A DNA stretch of 64,000 bases from Beroe forskalii (GCA_011033025.1 WFMF01000424.1:93837-157836), one strand, 5' to 3'; positions 21,801 through 32,630 are shown, counted from the first letter of the stretch. Notes: generated from the sequence alone by a model not told the origin. Numbers and translations are program-made.

Positions 21801-24800
21801 CTCCCCCCCTCTTTGAGGACGTCCTTTATGGATGGCCCCTTATTTCATTGACATATCGTGTATAATTACCCAGTAAGGGGTTCTAGTAAACTAGTTACTG
21901 CAGCTAGGTGGGTTCCAGCAGAACACTTCGCTATGGATAGTTGCCATCACACCTCACAAGAGGTAGTGATGGTCTGTGGATATTGTCCCAAAAATTCTGT
22001 GTATAATTATAGGCTTAAAGTTACAGGCACATCTGCATGACATCATCCTCATTAAGTTATTAGAGTAAAAAAGTACAGAGTGGAGTTGTAAAATATTAAT
22101 GAAAATTAATCGTAAATTATCTTTCAGGAAATATATCCGGCTCCCAGACATATTAATATCCCTGATTGGCTTTGTTATTGCAGCAGCAACAACTCTCATT
22201 CTGTTTATTGTGACTGAGATCATTCTAAGAGTTCAGCTCAATAGATTAAGATTTGAATTTTTTGGTCATGACAGAAGACTTTGGTTCATTTCTTTCGTTT
22301 GTTCCCTTGTTTACACCATATTAAACACTGTTGCTGGAGCTTACTTCATACCTTGGATTTCGGAATTTCTAACTTCATTAGAAAATCACAAGTTCCAGTC
22401 CTATTATAATAACAGTATGATACTCAAAACAACTGGGTACTACCTAACGACATCATATTTCTATCTTATCTACTTGATTTTTGGTCTCAATGTTTGGCTC
22501 AGCAACAAGTTCGACATCAAAAAAGGTACTTTAAGTGAATGTGGTGAAGGGATTTGTTTCATCACCATTACTCAGCAAATAGTTTCCCAAATCCTGATCT
22601 TGAGACTGAAGTCTGTTGGAAAAGTTCTCATATTCTGGGTTGGAAGACAGGTAAAAACTTTCCTCCACAAAGATGGAGTCAGTGTTACTAATACACAGGA
22701 CCTGCAGTACATTTTGAACAGCTACAAATCAATTGATTTCATTGGATCTGATGGTTACATGCTGTGGATGACTGAGCGAATTATAATGTATGGGTACATC
22801 GTGATCTTTAGCTATCACCTACCAATCGTTTCTATTTTGGCACTGTTGTTGGAAGTGATGGTGACTGACTTTGAGCTCCGCTGGCTGACTTGCTCCCAAA
22901 GACCCCGTCCAAGGCGGTGTGGCAACATCAACCAATGGATGAGCATCATCTACCTCATCAATATCATGGGCAGTATCATAAACTCCTATGCCATTGCTTT
23001 GAGGATCACCGATTATCAAACAGGAAACACTGGAACCCCGAAATTCACTAATATCTCCTTGATTGTATTGCCAGTCTTCATCATTGTCATGAGCTTGATA
23101 CATATTCAAGGAACTGCCTCTGGTGATAAAGCACAGAGCCACCTACATGCCCAGTATCGAGAAGGGTTGAAGCTGATAACTGGAGCTAAGAATGAAAATG
23201 GAAGTAACATGCAAGATTATAGTGATTCAGACACAAATGTAAGGGAAAGTGAAAATGTGACAAACATACTATGAATTATTGCCAAGTGCTCAATTAATGC
23301 TTTTCTAGTCTTGAAAGAAAATATGATGCAAAACATTGTAAAGACCATATCTCAGGACTCAATGCTCAGGTTTAAATTAATCATGATACCAGGCAACGCC
23401 CTCAGCTTCATTCAATTATAGAACACATTACCCATAATCAAAGCATAACCCAATCGAAACATTACCCACAGTTTGTCCTGTCTACAAATATGTTATTATT
23501 TATTTAAGATGTGATGTACTTTAAATGTAATATAAAATTAGAAGTATAAGATATCACTTTATTGAGGATGAAAAGTTTTTCAAATTTGTAAATCGCTTGA
23601 TACTTTAGGTTTTTTCGTTTTATGATATCGTTAATGATTTTATTAAAAAACTTTATTTGATGAATTAACGGTTGTGATCAATGAATTATGAACTTATGGA
23701 ACAATGAACTCATGATTATTAACTAGCATTTACAATTAATTATATCAAAAGTGATCGATGATTCCAATTAATTTGATTGATTTTATTGGAAACAAAAAAG
23801 ATTAATCTATTGTTGCACAAACACATTCACAATGCTTTTGAGTTTTTAAACACTTTCCGAATTCATATTATACAGTAGATCTTTTTTGTTTTGTATATCT
23901 TCTTATTCAGTTCAGAAGCCTAGTAATGAGTATAAGTTGATTTGTTCTGTTTTAATCTTTTAATATTAATAAGTCTGTTGGAAAGGTTTAGGGGCTTCAT
24001 ACTATCTAGTTTTACTGTAACTGAATTTACATCTACTATGAAACTGATGTATCTTAATCTTTTGAAATCAATCAAACATTGTTCTTTTCTTATTTAGTTT
24101 TCTATTTTAGCTTATTATCATGATATAAATGAAGTTTGAAACCATCTAGTACTTTTAGAAACACGTTTTATCTTGCTTTGAGTCTATTAATTGTGTCAAT
24201 TAGCAGTATGTAGATTGTAGGTGTAGATCTATTAGAGAAGTAGAAATTCTACCCTGATCAATTCTTTGTATATGATACTCTTAATTAAAGATCGTAACAA
24301 GTAGTTATCAATATTATATTCAGTTCTAGGTTAGTACTCACAATCGGGTAGAGTTGTCTGTTTGGAGGGAATACAATCCCGAATCGCTGAGGAAGTAACT
24401 TCTCGAGTATTTCCAATAGTCCGTGTGATGGTGTATGTAGCACACTCACCATCACAGTCGTCACCTGGAGAGTTGCAGTTTTGGGGTGCTTCCGCTCCCA
24501 ACGGACATTTGTAGCACTGCAACATCACTTCTCTTTCTATGCTCATGCCAGGATTTTCTTCATGGTTATATTCTCCTTGGAAATGTACTTCTCGACCTTC
24601 TTCTCCTTGAACAAATAATTTGTGAATTCGTTATGGATTAGCAAGGTAGTGTACGCCATATGAAACACTTCAGTGTACTGTATAATTACTAGATACTTCG
24701 GAAACACCAGGAAAACAGGAAGCTGGTTGCCAAGCCAAATTAAGATACACACCAAATTAAGATAGATTGCATCACTAACCTACACACACTGGTAGATCAC

Positions 24801-26183
24801 CGCTTGCTTCGCTACCATCCTTACAGGTCACTGCATTTCCGACCAGCTTGAAACCAGGGAAGCAAGCAATCTGAGAGGTAATTTCGCAGAATTTGATTCT
24901 CAAAATTTGTTTGGGTATAGTGAGGACAGTGGCTAAGTTTAGGTGAAGTGGACCTAAAATGTGTTTTTTAAATTTCATTTTAATGCTGTGCAATGACATC
25001 AATCAAGCAGTAACATGATAATGGTGATGAGAGGTGTGACTAACCTCGATTTCAGAACCGACAGCAATTTGTAACCCAATGTTAATTACGTGACCATTGG
25101 TTATAGGAAATGCAGACCTCGGGCAGGGGTTAGCTGAAATTATGAAAATAAGACATGAGCTTTAATCTTATAACGTATTTGTGGGGCTTATTTTCTGGTG
25201 GGACAGAGCGATTCATTTAAAGAAAGTGGGACCACATCTTTTATTATCAGTGTATCAGCTACTAGGGCCTTCAGGGTCACAGGAAACCCAGCCTCAGAAA
25301 CCAGAACCTTCAGATCTTGATGTTTGGTATTTAAATTATCGCGCATTACCAAATTACCAACTATTCAACAAATCGCGATATTTGAACTTATTAATAACCT
25401 TTCTGTGAGGCTGGTATGTGATTGTTGAAACTAGGTATCCCCCAAACACTGCCAACTTCGTCTGCAATGAAAATAATGTGAATTCTGCGACTTAGCTAAA
25501 GAAATTCTCTGTCCTGCTGCCAAAGTGTGTATCTAATCATCTAAGCATATTAATTATTTTTCAGCTATTATGAAAAAATATTTTGCCATGATTATTGCAC
25601 AACTTTCACACCAGTGTTTTCAGACTGTCAGCTATTGGTATCATGTAGTCATGATGTGGTTATTAAATAAAAAAGACTTACAATAAATTATCGCCGCAAT
25701 GTTGTCAAATATCTAGATTTGATGCACTGGTTAGCAAACTCAAGTCATGTAAAACCAAAATAATAATACCTTCATACCTAAACCAACGATGGTTCCCATG
25801 CTATCATAATCTGATATGCTTCCTGAATTCTTTTTCTTTTTGTCTTTCTTTCCTTTCGTCTTCTTTTTGTTTTTAGACTTATTCTTATCCTTTTTATTCT
25901 TATCTTTTTTGTTCTTATCTTTTTTGTTCTTATCTTTTTTGTTCTTATCCTTTTTAGATTTGCCTTTTTTACTTTTCTTGGTTCCTCGCTTCTCCACTCT
26001 TATAACTCCATTATCGGATCTTTCAACGACTTGTCTAGCGCTATACTGTTTGATTTCCTTGTCATATCCGTTGCTTCTTAGAGATACGGAGAAGTTATTG
26101 TCATCATCTTGGCTGCTGGTCGAGGAATTAATTTCTTCCAAGCAGTAGGTAAGTGAGAGGGCAACTAGTATCCACTTCATCAT
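18888..26183 (-). CDS. Secreted/membrane protein: Lys-rich tract, Sushi, three-finger domain, hydrophobic C-terminus
   Basis: Seven minus-strand exons: 25778-26183, 25399-25461, 25045-25133, 24780-24870, 24342-24536, 19766-19861 and 18888-19000. All have GT/AG borders, matching phases and a total of 1053 nt (350 residues). The protein begins with a signal peptide (MMKWILVALSLTYC). A KR site and a run of KKDKN repeats (about residues 70-118) follow. One complete Sushi/CCP domain (about 158-215) has four cysteines (NPCP, IACFPG, VTCKDG, PVCV). One Ly6/uPAR-like three-finger domain (about 219-313) has 12 cysteines and ends in LCN. A hydrophobic segment (YYLAITFAIALVVISCLL) leads to a short basic tail, so it is either type I membrane or lipid-anchored. 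Such domains usually mediate extracellular recognition; the ligand is unknown. Exon 5 could start at 24530 instead of 24536. The large intron 19862-24341 contains an opposite-strand anoctamin. The join across that intron is inferred from phase and homology to the second cassette. Confidence 0.7.
20065..20162. repeat. Long hairpin, about 45-bp arms
   Basis: The left arm 20065-20112 pairs with the right arm 20118-20162 across a five-base loop. It includes the perfect core GGGGTTGTTGCA / TGCAACAACCCC, with a few bulges toward the base. It lies 335 bp before the anoctamin start and inside the intron of the opposite gene. A short transcribed hairpin or a small foldback element would both look like this. 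Confidence 0.65.
20497..23274 (+). CDS. ANO10-like anoctamin (TMEM16 family), 2 exons
   Basis: Anoctamins are ten-helix membrane proteins acting as ion channels or lipid scramblases; ANO10 (TMEM16K) is an ER scramblase (family knowledge). Exons 20497-21479 and 22128-23274 join at SFR|KYIRLPDI to give 709 residues. The cytosolic N-terminal part (1-200) is followed by the anoctamin start block FRDYFGEEMSFGYAW and multiple hydrophobic helices. SEFLTSLENHKFQSYYNN aligns with the AEFLTSWENHRLESAYQN block of ANO10. GYIVIFSYHLPIVSILALL aligns with its TM7 region. At the TM6 position where ANO10 has N-x3-E, this protein reads QIVSQILILRL, so two calcium-ligand residues seem replaced. The gene sits inside an intron of the opposite-strand Sushi/three-finger gene. 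A splice acceptor directly before the ATG suggests an untranslated upstream exon. Confidence 0.9.
21507..21840. mobile_element. MITE with perfect terminal repeats in the anoctamin intron
   Basis: Terminal inverted repeats GGGGCCATCCATAAAGGACG (continuing to 21529) and their exact complement ending at 21839 or 21840 enclose about 333 bp without a coding frame. The flanks read TTA on both sides (21504-21506 and about 21840-21842), so a three-base target duplication as in PIF/Harbinger- or ISL2EU-related elements. The perfect 23-bp arms point to a recent insertion. Confidence 0.85.
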
Positions 26184-26900
26184 GATGCTCTGATACGACT
26201 CTTGTGGAAGCCCTTTTTCATTGATACCTACTCCCTCTTGTCTCTAGTCTTATAGCCATAATGAAGTACGTGAGTAAGGTGAGTAGGTGATGTTTGACGG
26301 TTCCCATATTACGTGTTTGATTACGTTTAACACGAATACGTGAACAGTCCTAATCAATGAGAAATCTTCAAGCTTTTCAACCAAAATTTTCCAATCAGTA
26401 AAATATTTTATTCAGTACAAAATATTGCAACAAAAATACAAATGTACTAAAAATGTACTAAAAATATACCAAAAATGTACTGAAAATGAACGGAAAACTA
26501 AGATATTGGCCCAGCGAACGTGACCCATTATATATCTTTCTGTTTTAGTTCTAAGAGTGTAAGTGTTCAGAAGAAATCAATGAATCAATATCTTATGCAC
26601 TTTAAGTGACTTGTAACCATGGCTATAGAGGCCCGGCTGTATTGATGAAATGAAAGGCACTTCCGATTTGAAGAAGCATTGAAGCTTGGGACGTCAGAGG
26701 TCCCAGCACAGAATATGATAACAGCTTTACATTGTGTACATTGTACACTGTACATTACTGATATTGTGTACATTACTGTGTACATTCCGGGTTGTCTCAT
26801 CTACTAATTTAACGTTAATGGCCCTTATTTATTAATTAGCCCTTCAGGATCAATTTATTCATTTTTGGTCCAGGAGGTCCCGAGGTCGGCTAGGCTTATA
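26184..26900. other. Upstream region of the Sushi/three-finger gene
   Basis: The minus-strand promoter of the neighbouring gene must lie here. There is a short array of AAAATGTACT-type units near 26440-26480 and a patch of GTACA words near 26730-26790. No gene is supported. Confidence 0.4.
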
Positions 26901-27338
26901 CCTTATTGGCCTTTATTTAACCGGCCCTTAAGGACAAAAACGACTTTGAGATTTTTGTCCGAAGGGCCGGTTAAAAAAAAGGCCGGTTAAAGTGGGACCG
27001 GTCAAATTAAAGGCCAGTTAATTTAGGTCAAATGAAACTTTTATGACTCGGCAGCGCATATGTAGTGTAAAATTCACTGGAACGTCATTTCACAACACGA
27101 TCATGACCTAAATCATAATATTAGAACGCTATTTGGGTCTTTTGATGCAATTTATTGAGTATAAAGTGGTTTTAGTGGTCATTTCAGAGCAAAAAAACCT
27201 TGGTCTCGCAACCACCAAAAAAAAATTTTGTCCAAGGGGCCGGTTAAAACGGTTCAAAAGGATTCAATTTTTGTCCATAGGGCCGGTTAAAAAAAAAGGC
27301 CGGTTAAAAAAAGGCCGGCTAAATAAAGGCCAATAAGG
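26901..27338. mobile_element. TA-flanked inverted-repeat element with GGCCGGTTAAA sub-repeats
   Basis: CCTTATTGGCCTTTATTTAA at 26901 faces its inverted copy ending at 27338, with one mismatch over the outer 26 bases. TA is present at both borders. The motif GGCCGGTTAAA is repeated several times in both orientations inside. No transposase frame. A non-autonomous Tc1/mariner-like or related element is likely. Confidence 0.7.
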
Positions 27339-27416
27339 TAAGCGTGTTGAATAGTTCAATTGAAGACCAGATAATTTGGTTCCAATGAAAACATTATTAT
27401 TTGGCATATCGCTGTC

Positions 27417-27498
27417 AGATCTCTCGATTGACAAAGGGCTCGATAAATGCGATCAAAAACATTCATTTTCATGGAGCCCTCTGTCAATCGAGCGATCT
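27417..27498. repeat. 82-nt hairpin with 25-bp arms
   Basis: The arm 27417-27441 (core CTCGATTGACA, AGGGCTC) pairs with 27474-27498 with two mismatches and a loop of about 32 nt. The size and bulges resemble a pre-miRNA, but there is no expression evidence and it could be a small foldback repeat. Confidence 0.55.
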
Positions 27499-28397
27499 GC
27501 ACTCATACCGTATCCATTATTTTAATCCACAAACCAGTAAGTTGAATGTTGCTTGCATTGATCGGTAATACTTCCAACTTGCGAACTCATTTCTGATAAA
27601 ACTTGCTCCATCCGACTTTCAATATCAAATTTACAACGACCTTGGTTTTCCTACCTTCAGGTTTTCCTTTGGGATAACAAATCATCCTTTCAGGGATGAA
27701 ACCGTCTCTAAACCTGTCATTTTCTTTGCTAGTTACGGGGTGCAATTCACAGTGCATATTAAAATTGGTTTATCAATCAACAAATTTCTGGAAAAGAGCT
27801 CCATTTTCGTTCTGGACGTAGTTTCATTTTCAGCCCTTTCCAGAAATGGCGCAGTTTTGTTCGGATTATTGGTTTTTTCTCGATTTGAGCCTTTTCTAAA
27901 ATGGTACCATTTTCATGGATGAAACTTGGCACATTTGAAATTGTAGGTACTCGCCTAACCATTATGGACCTAACCATTATAGGCACTTTTCTGACAGGAA
28001 AGCACAGGTTTCTTGTATTGGCGCCAAACGACGAGTTTAAACAATTCTTGTTAAGTTTTAAGTGTTGTGCAATACTGCCTACTGCTAACATCTGTGGTTT
28101 TACAAGGTTTGAAAACTTGACCATAGATAGTGGTCGTCATATTGTACACTAGTAACATGAAAAATGTATTGCAATACAGAATCTGTGTGGATCACTGAGC
28201 TCAATGAGCTATTGTACTGTTGTACAAGAGTACAAGTGTACAGGACTTCGGACTGAGGGTGGGTTTATTGGTTCATTCTGAAAAATGGCACCAGTTAGTC
28301 AGTTAATTCTGCTTCTGCAGTTACACAAAATACACACAGTACCAAGCTCACGCCAATAAGGTCTGGCACCAATTTATGAACTAATTTTAAAGGAATT

Positions 28398-28620
28398 TAT
28401 TTTGACAACAATTTGCTCTGACACCAACATACCATACTCTTACACCGATCCAGTTTGATACCAATTCAGTTTGGCATAAATTTTGACAACAATGCACTCT
28501 GACACCTATTTGCTCGGAGAACAATTTTATCTGAAAGGAACAAAAACTAAAAATAATTTCTTTTGACAACAATTTATTCTGACACCTATTTGCTCGGAGA
28601 ACAATTTGATCTGAAAGCAA
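28398..28620. repeat. Degenerate tandem repeat, about 90 bp unit
   Basis: Units with TTTTGACAACAATTT, CTGACACCTATTTGCTCGG and AGAACAATTTGATCTGAAAG recur two to three times. No coding frame is conserved. Confidence 0.7.
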
Positions 28621-29006
28621 TTTACTTTATTACGTCTGACAATTCACTGCGGCAATACATTTTTCATGAAATCACTATTTAATTTATTGTTGAGTTTTTC
28701 TTCTGTTTTCAGATAATCATGAGCTAGATCGTATATAGTTATATCTTTATATGACAAAGAAATACTAAATTAATGGAATAATAACTCATTTTATGGCAAG
28801 AATTTCAGCAGTAAAATAATCATTACAAACTGTTCAATTTAATACCAAATAGTTCCTCCTAGTTTATTAAACAAAAAGTTGCTAAATGCTTTATTTGCTC
28901 AAAAGTCTGGACACCCTATTTATGATTTGATGAGCTTCTACATAACATAAATTAAAGCTGCTACTAATGCTAATATTCAATATCATGTCATGTCTTAATG
29001 ATTATA

Positions 29007-29481
29007 GGGATCGTTCACATGTAACGTAATCTATTTCGGTCATGTTCAATCCCCCTCCCATCCCCATCGTTATAAAAGCCCACCCCCTCCCTCTTGAGGA
29101 GAAAATCACGTATTCATGGCTAACCCAATCCCACCACCTACTTGAGACTTGAGTAGACAATGAAGAAAATGGACTGTAAATTCTCGAATATTGATTAGGT
29201 TTCAAGTTTGAAAAATTTTGATGAAAATATTGAGGAAAGTTTTGAAAAATGTTGCTAAAAATGTTTCTGAAAATGTTACGTTTGAATCAGTTTTCTGAAA
29301 ATTTTGACAAAAAATCTTAGAATTCTGGGCGAAAATTTCAACAATTGTAACGAAAATTGGATAATTTTTATTACTTAATCAACCACCAAAACCCCCTCCC
29401 CCTCCCCGTAATCAACGTTGTCATTTTAAAACACCCCCTCCTAGGTGATTACGTAATATTTGTAGATATGTGAACGATTCC
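29007..29481. mobile_element. Inverted-repeat element with GG(G/A)ATCGTTCACAT ends
   Basis: GGGATCGTTCACAT at 29007-29020 and ATGTGAACGATTCC at 29468-29481 are inverted ends; subterminal GTAACGTAAT and ATTACGTAAT also pair. Flanking ATA and TTA suggest a three-base target site, but they are not identical. No transposase frame in the 475 bp. Confidence 0.6.
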
Positions 29482-29825
29482 TTATTACCAATTTTACATA
29501 GATATAAGGACTTATTAAGGAGCGCAGTGGACCAGAATTCACCTTGCCGTTTTTCTTCACCGTTTATCGCCATTCACCGATGTTTAGTTTCAAATCTCTT
29601 TGGAAAATGCTCGACTGTTCTTCTTTCAAGTTATAAGTTATGATGAAAGTGATTGAAATTTTTATGCTTCCCGCCAGTCTCCCAATTTGTAGTTCATCGC
29701 TAAAAAGTTGAAATTCGTATGAAAGTGATTCTACTTTGTCTACTACGCAGAGGCTTGATAGGGTACATTTCATTTTTTTGAAAACCAGCTTAATCTTCTA
29801 CTTGTATCTACTTGTTCGCTCACTG

Positions 29826-29902
29826 CACGTGCAATCTGTCACTTGTCACGTGGTTCGCAAGATTTCACGTGACAGATCACGTGACGTATCACGTGTCACA
29901 TG
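29826..29902. promoter_or_regulatory. Cluster of six E-box motifs
   Basis: CACGTG occurs at 29826, 29847, 29866, 29878 and 29890, followed by CACATG at 29897, six in 77 bp, most in the context TCACGTGAC. This core binds bHLH-leucine-zipper factors such as USF, MITF/TFE and MAX (family knowledge). The cluster lies just 3' of the small secreted-protein gene on the minus strand, so it may be enhancer-like or simply a local repeat. Confidence 0.5.
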
Positions 29903-29915
29903 GTTCTTTGAGCAG

Positions 29916-30564
29916 CTAGATGAGCACGGGGGGCTGTCTGAAGCGCCTCCTGTTGTTCGTGTAGGGTGGCATCTTCTCTGCTCGCTCACGCTGCATCTTC
30001 TCCAGTGTCTGCTTGATGCCTTGCTTCGAGGGCTTCTTCCCATGATCGAACTTTCCGAATCCGGCTGAAGAGGGAGATAGTTTGAGGAAAGTAAAGTTTG
30101 CGAAGAATAATAACCATGCTAAGAAGTTACATAATCGCTTCTTGGGTTACAGAAGACAGATGATTCAAATCCTTGCCAAGAATTGTAAAGTTACAAACCC
30201 GAGATCCTGTCCAAGATCGCGCCGTATTTGTCTGGGTCTTTCTCCATTTCCGCAACAGTGACTCCTGCAACGATTGTTACATCATTATAGCATTACGATT
30301 TAGCAAATACATACGGCTCGTTGCAACTTTTATGGTTTATAGATGAAGCTGTACAGAAATCCAGAAGAAAACTATGCATTCTTAATAAGAAACATAATAC
30401 GAAAATATAGTATGACCTTCATGGATGATTAAGTAGTATCGTACATGTTTTATGTTTACACCCAATTATCTACTCAAGTTATAATCTTAGCAATAAAGCA
30501 ATAATTCACCTTGCACTGCGTCAATCACAAGCAGAGTTACCGCCAGGGCTACAAACAGCTTCAT
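29916..30564 (-). CDS. Small secreted protein, unrecognised, 3 exons
   Basis: Exons 30510-30564, 30199-30264 and 29916-30064 (minus strand) join in phase to 270 nt, an 89-residue protein. Exon 1 is a textbook signal peptide (MKLFVALAVTLLVIDAVQG). The mature part is charged and cysteine-free: an acidic helix-like stretch (VAEMEKDPDKYGAILDRI), a GFGKFDHGKKPSK segment, a Lys/Glu-rich amphipathic helix (KQTLEKMQRERAEKM), and a basic end with NNRRRF followed by PPVLI and a stop. The RRR and KK sites could be processed by prohormone proteases, but no amidation-type repeats are present. I do not recognise the family. All three donors and acceptors are good GT/AG sites and the ATG context is clean, so the gene model is credible even though every exon is short. 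Confidence 0.72.
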
Positions 30565-31503
30565 TGTATGACGTTTCTCTTTGTTGACAGTCCAGCAACG
30601 CTAAAATTAAAGTGAAATTTTATCAAAATAAGTTGTGCCACATTCAAGTTTTCACGCAATCCTTGATTTCAACGTTTTAGAGATAAGGCGTTTTTGTTGA
30701 ATTTTGAAAATAAACCGAAGAACTATTCATTGCAATTCGTGAACAAAATAAAGCAGTTCAATACAGTACATTAGAATAATTAGGTATTCAACTCCAATCG
30801 TCAGTTTTATTGAAAAATGATATAACGAAGCAATTCAAAATCTGAATCGTGATATTGAAAACTAAGCTATCGAAATCAGGCTGAGTTCAAATGAGGCTGT
30901 CGTTGGTAGTGAGCCACGAATACGGAACAATTTCTGAGGTGCATTAAATCCATTACTGCCTCCAAGTCGGTCCATTAGCATGGTTACGTGTCCTTGCCAC
31001 TAGTTCTTGTACTTGCTAACTTCGTCGACACAGGCCGCGATAAGATTATTGCAACTTTACAAAGTTACAATATGATAAGTTACGTCGCATTAAATTCAAT
31101 GGTTGAGAAATGAGAGTTAGGCAAGCTTCCCAAGCTTAAAAGGATGTCGAGAAATTCAATTAAGGCATTAATCATTATGAAAATAAACATTTTATCTTGT
31201 TCACCATTACTTTATTATTGACGCATTAGTTTATGAGTCAATCTTCTATACGTCAATAGATTTGTAGGTAGATTTCTATACCAAATAAATCAATTAAGCA
31301 ATTAGGTATACAGAGTATTATGCACTATAGATACGGTTACGTTCATCACTTACACTTTTATAACCCCTTTTTCCTTTGGTTGCTATTTGTTGTATACAGT
31401 ACACTTATTATACACACAGTTTGTTTAAATCAGCAAATTAAGAAAATTTAAGTCAGAAATTTTAAAAACTGAGTGTATTACCTCAGCCCCTAGGAAAGCC
31501 CCC
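30565..31503. other. Divergent intergenic region
   Basis: AT-rich DNA between the minus-strand secreted-protein gene and the plus-strand ADAL gene. It must hold both promoters. A CCTCAG acceptor-like site 19 bases before the ADAL ATG suggests a 5' UTR intron. Nothing else is recognised. Confidence 0.45.
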
Positions 31504-32496
31504 ATGACGCAAGGCACTCCCTCCCTCCCCTCCCTCCGAAGTCTACCTAAACTAGAGCTTCATGCCCACCTGAACGGCTGTGCCAGACTATCCCACTTGG
31601 AGGACCTTGTCTCAGACCCCTCCCTCCTCCCTTCCCCTCCCCCTCCCAACGCTTCCCCTGCAGACTACTTCTCCTTCATGAGTAGTGTGGCTCAAATAAC
31701 AACCTCTGCAAGCAATCTTAGGGTGGTCTTAGAGCTTGTTCTTCAGGACTTTGAGGCGGATGGGGTCGTGTATCTAGAGTTGAGGTCTAGTCCCAAACAT
31801 TCAGCCCACATGGATAAGACACAGTACGTGGAGACGATTGTCAAGGGGATGGAGGCCTACTCTGGCAAGATGATTGTCAGGTATTTGGTCAGTATTGATC
31901 AGAGTAAACCCCTATCTGATATGGTGGAGAATGCGGAACTGGCCATCAAGTTTTCGAAGTCATCCCCATTTGTTGTGGGCGTGGATTTGTGTGGCAATTT
32001 CTTCTCCACCAACAAAGAAAACACGTTGAAAGTGCTAGAACGCTGTAAAGCAGCCGGACTCAAGATAGCATGCCACATAGCCGAGGACGCGGCCACGGCT
32101 GACCAAACTTCAGATATTATCCGGGATATTGCTCCTGACAGACTGGGTCACGCCACGTTCATTGAGCCGGAGAGTGCAGATGGAAGGGTAGTGAGGGAGA
32201 GGGGCATGCTCATTGAGTGCTGCATCACTTCCAACTTGCTGTGCAAGTCAGTGACATCGCCTAGCGCTCACCATTTCAAGGCTTGGTGGGACTTGAAACA
32301 TCCGGTCCTTCTCTGCACTGACGACTCAGGAACCTTCAATACCACTTTAACTGAGGAGTACCAGGTGGCTTTGGAAGCGTTTGGTTTGTCGATAGAGGAG
32401 TTGGTGCTAATGAATCTTAATGCTATCAAATGGATCTTCGATGATAGCGTTAAAGATAAATTACGAAGTGTGTTTCAGGGCTTTGTTCCACATTAA
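31504..32496 (+). CDS. ADAL: Adenosine deaminase-like protein (N6-methyl-AMP deaminase), intronless
   Basis: The ADAL branch of the adenosine deaminase family removes the N6 group from N6-methyl-AMP and related nucleotides in the cytosol (family knowledge). The 330-residue frame carries the zinc and catalytic residues in order: HAHLNG (H20, H22), ACHIAED (H191, E194), RLGHA (H216) and CTDDSGTF (D273, D274). LPKLELHAHLNG fits the ADAL rather than the ADA1 form. The size is close to the usual 350. The serine/proline run at about residues 40-52 is a low-complexity insert. One exon, which is unusual for this gene in vertebrates. The start is the first ATG and gives the normal short lead before PKLELHAHL. 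Confidence 0.94.
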   Translation: MTQGTPSLPSLRSLPKLELHAHLNGCARLSHLEDLVSDPSLLPSPPPPNASPADYFSFMSSVAQITTSASNLRVVLELVLQDFEADGVVYLELRSSPKHSAHMDKTQYVETIVKGMEAYSGKMIVRYLVSIDQSKPLSDMVENAELAIKFSKSSPFVVGVDLCGNFFSTNKENTLKVLERCKAAGLKIACHIAEDAATADQTSDIIRDIAPDRLGHATFIEPESADGRVVRERGMLIECCITSNLLCKSVTSPSAHHFKAWWDLKHPVLLCTDDSGTFNTTLTEEYQVALEAFGLSIEELVLMNLNAIKWIFDDSVKDKLRSVFQGFVPH

Positions 32497-32624
32497 ATGA
32501 TTGCTTTATGTTATTCTTTTAGCTTCTTAATGGCATTATTCGATCCATAAATCATAATTTCATGTATGTTAATTTTATCATCATAATCTATGTTATTTTT
32601 TATAATGCTGTGTATAATAATTGG

Positions 32625-32630
32625 AATAAA
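32625..32630 (+). terminator. Polyadenylation signal of the ADAL gene
   Basis: AATAAA about 130 bases after the ADAL stop codon. Confidence 0.6.

Noticed and set aside
25816..26148. Plus-strand Phe/Leu/Ser-rich frame
   Set aside because: Antisense of the Lys-rich repeat tract of the minus-strand gene; the apparent membrane-like run is a by-product.
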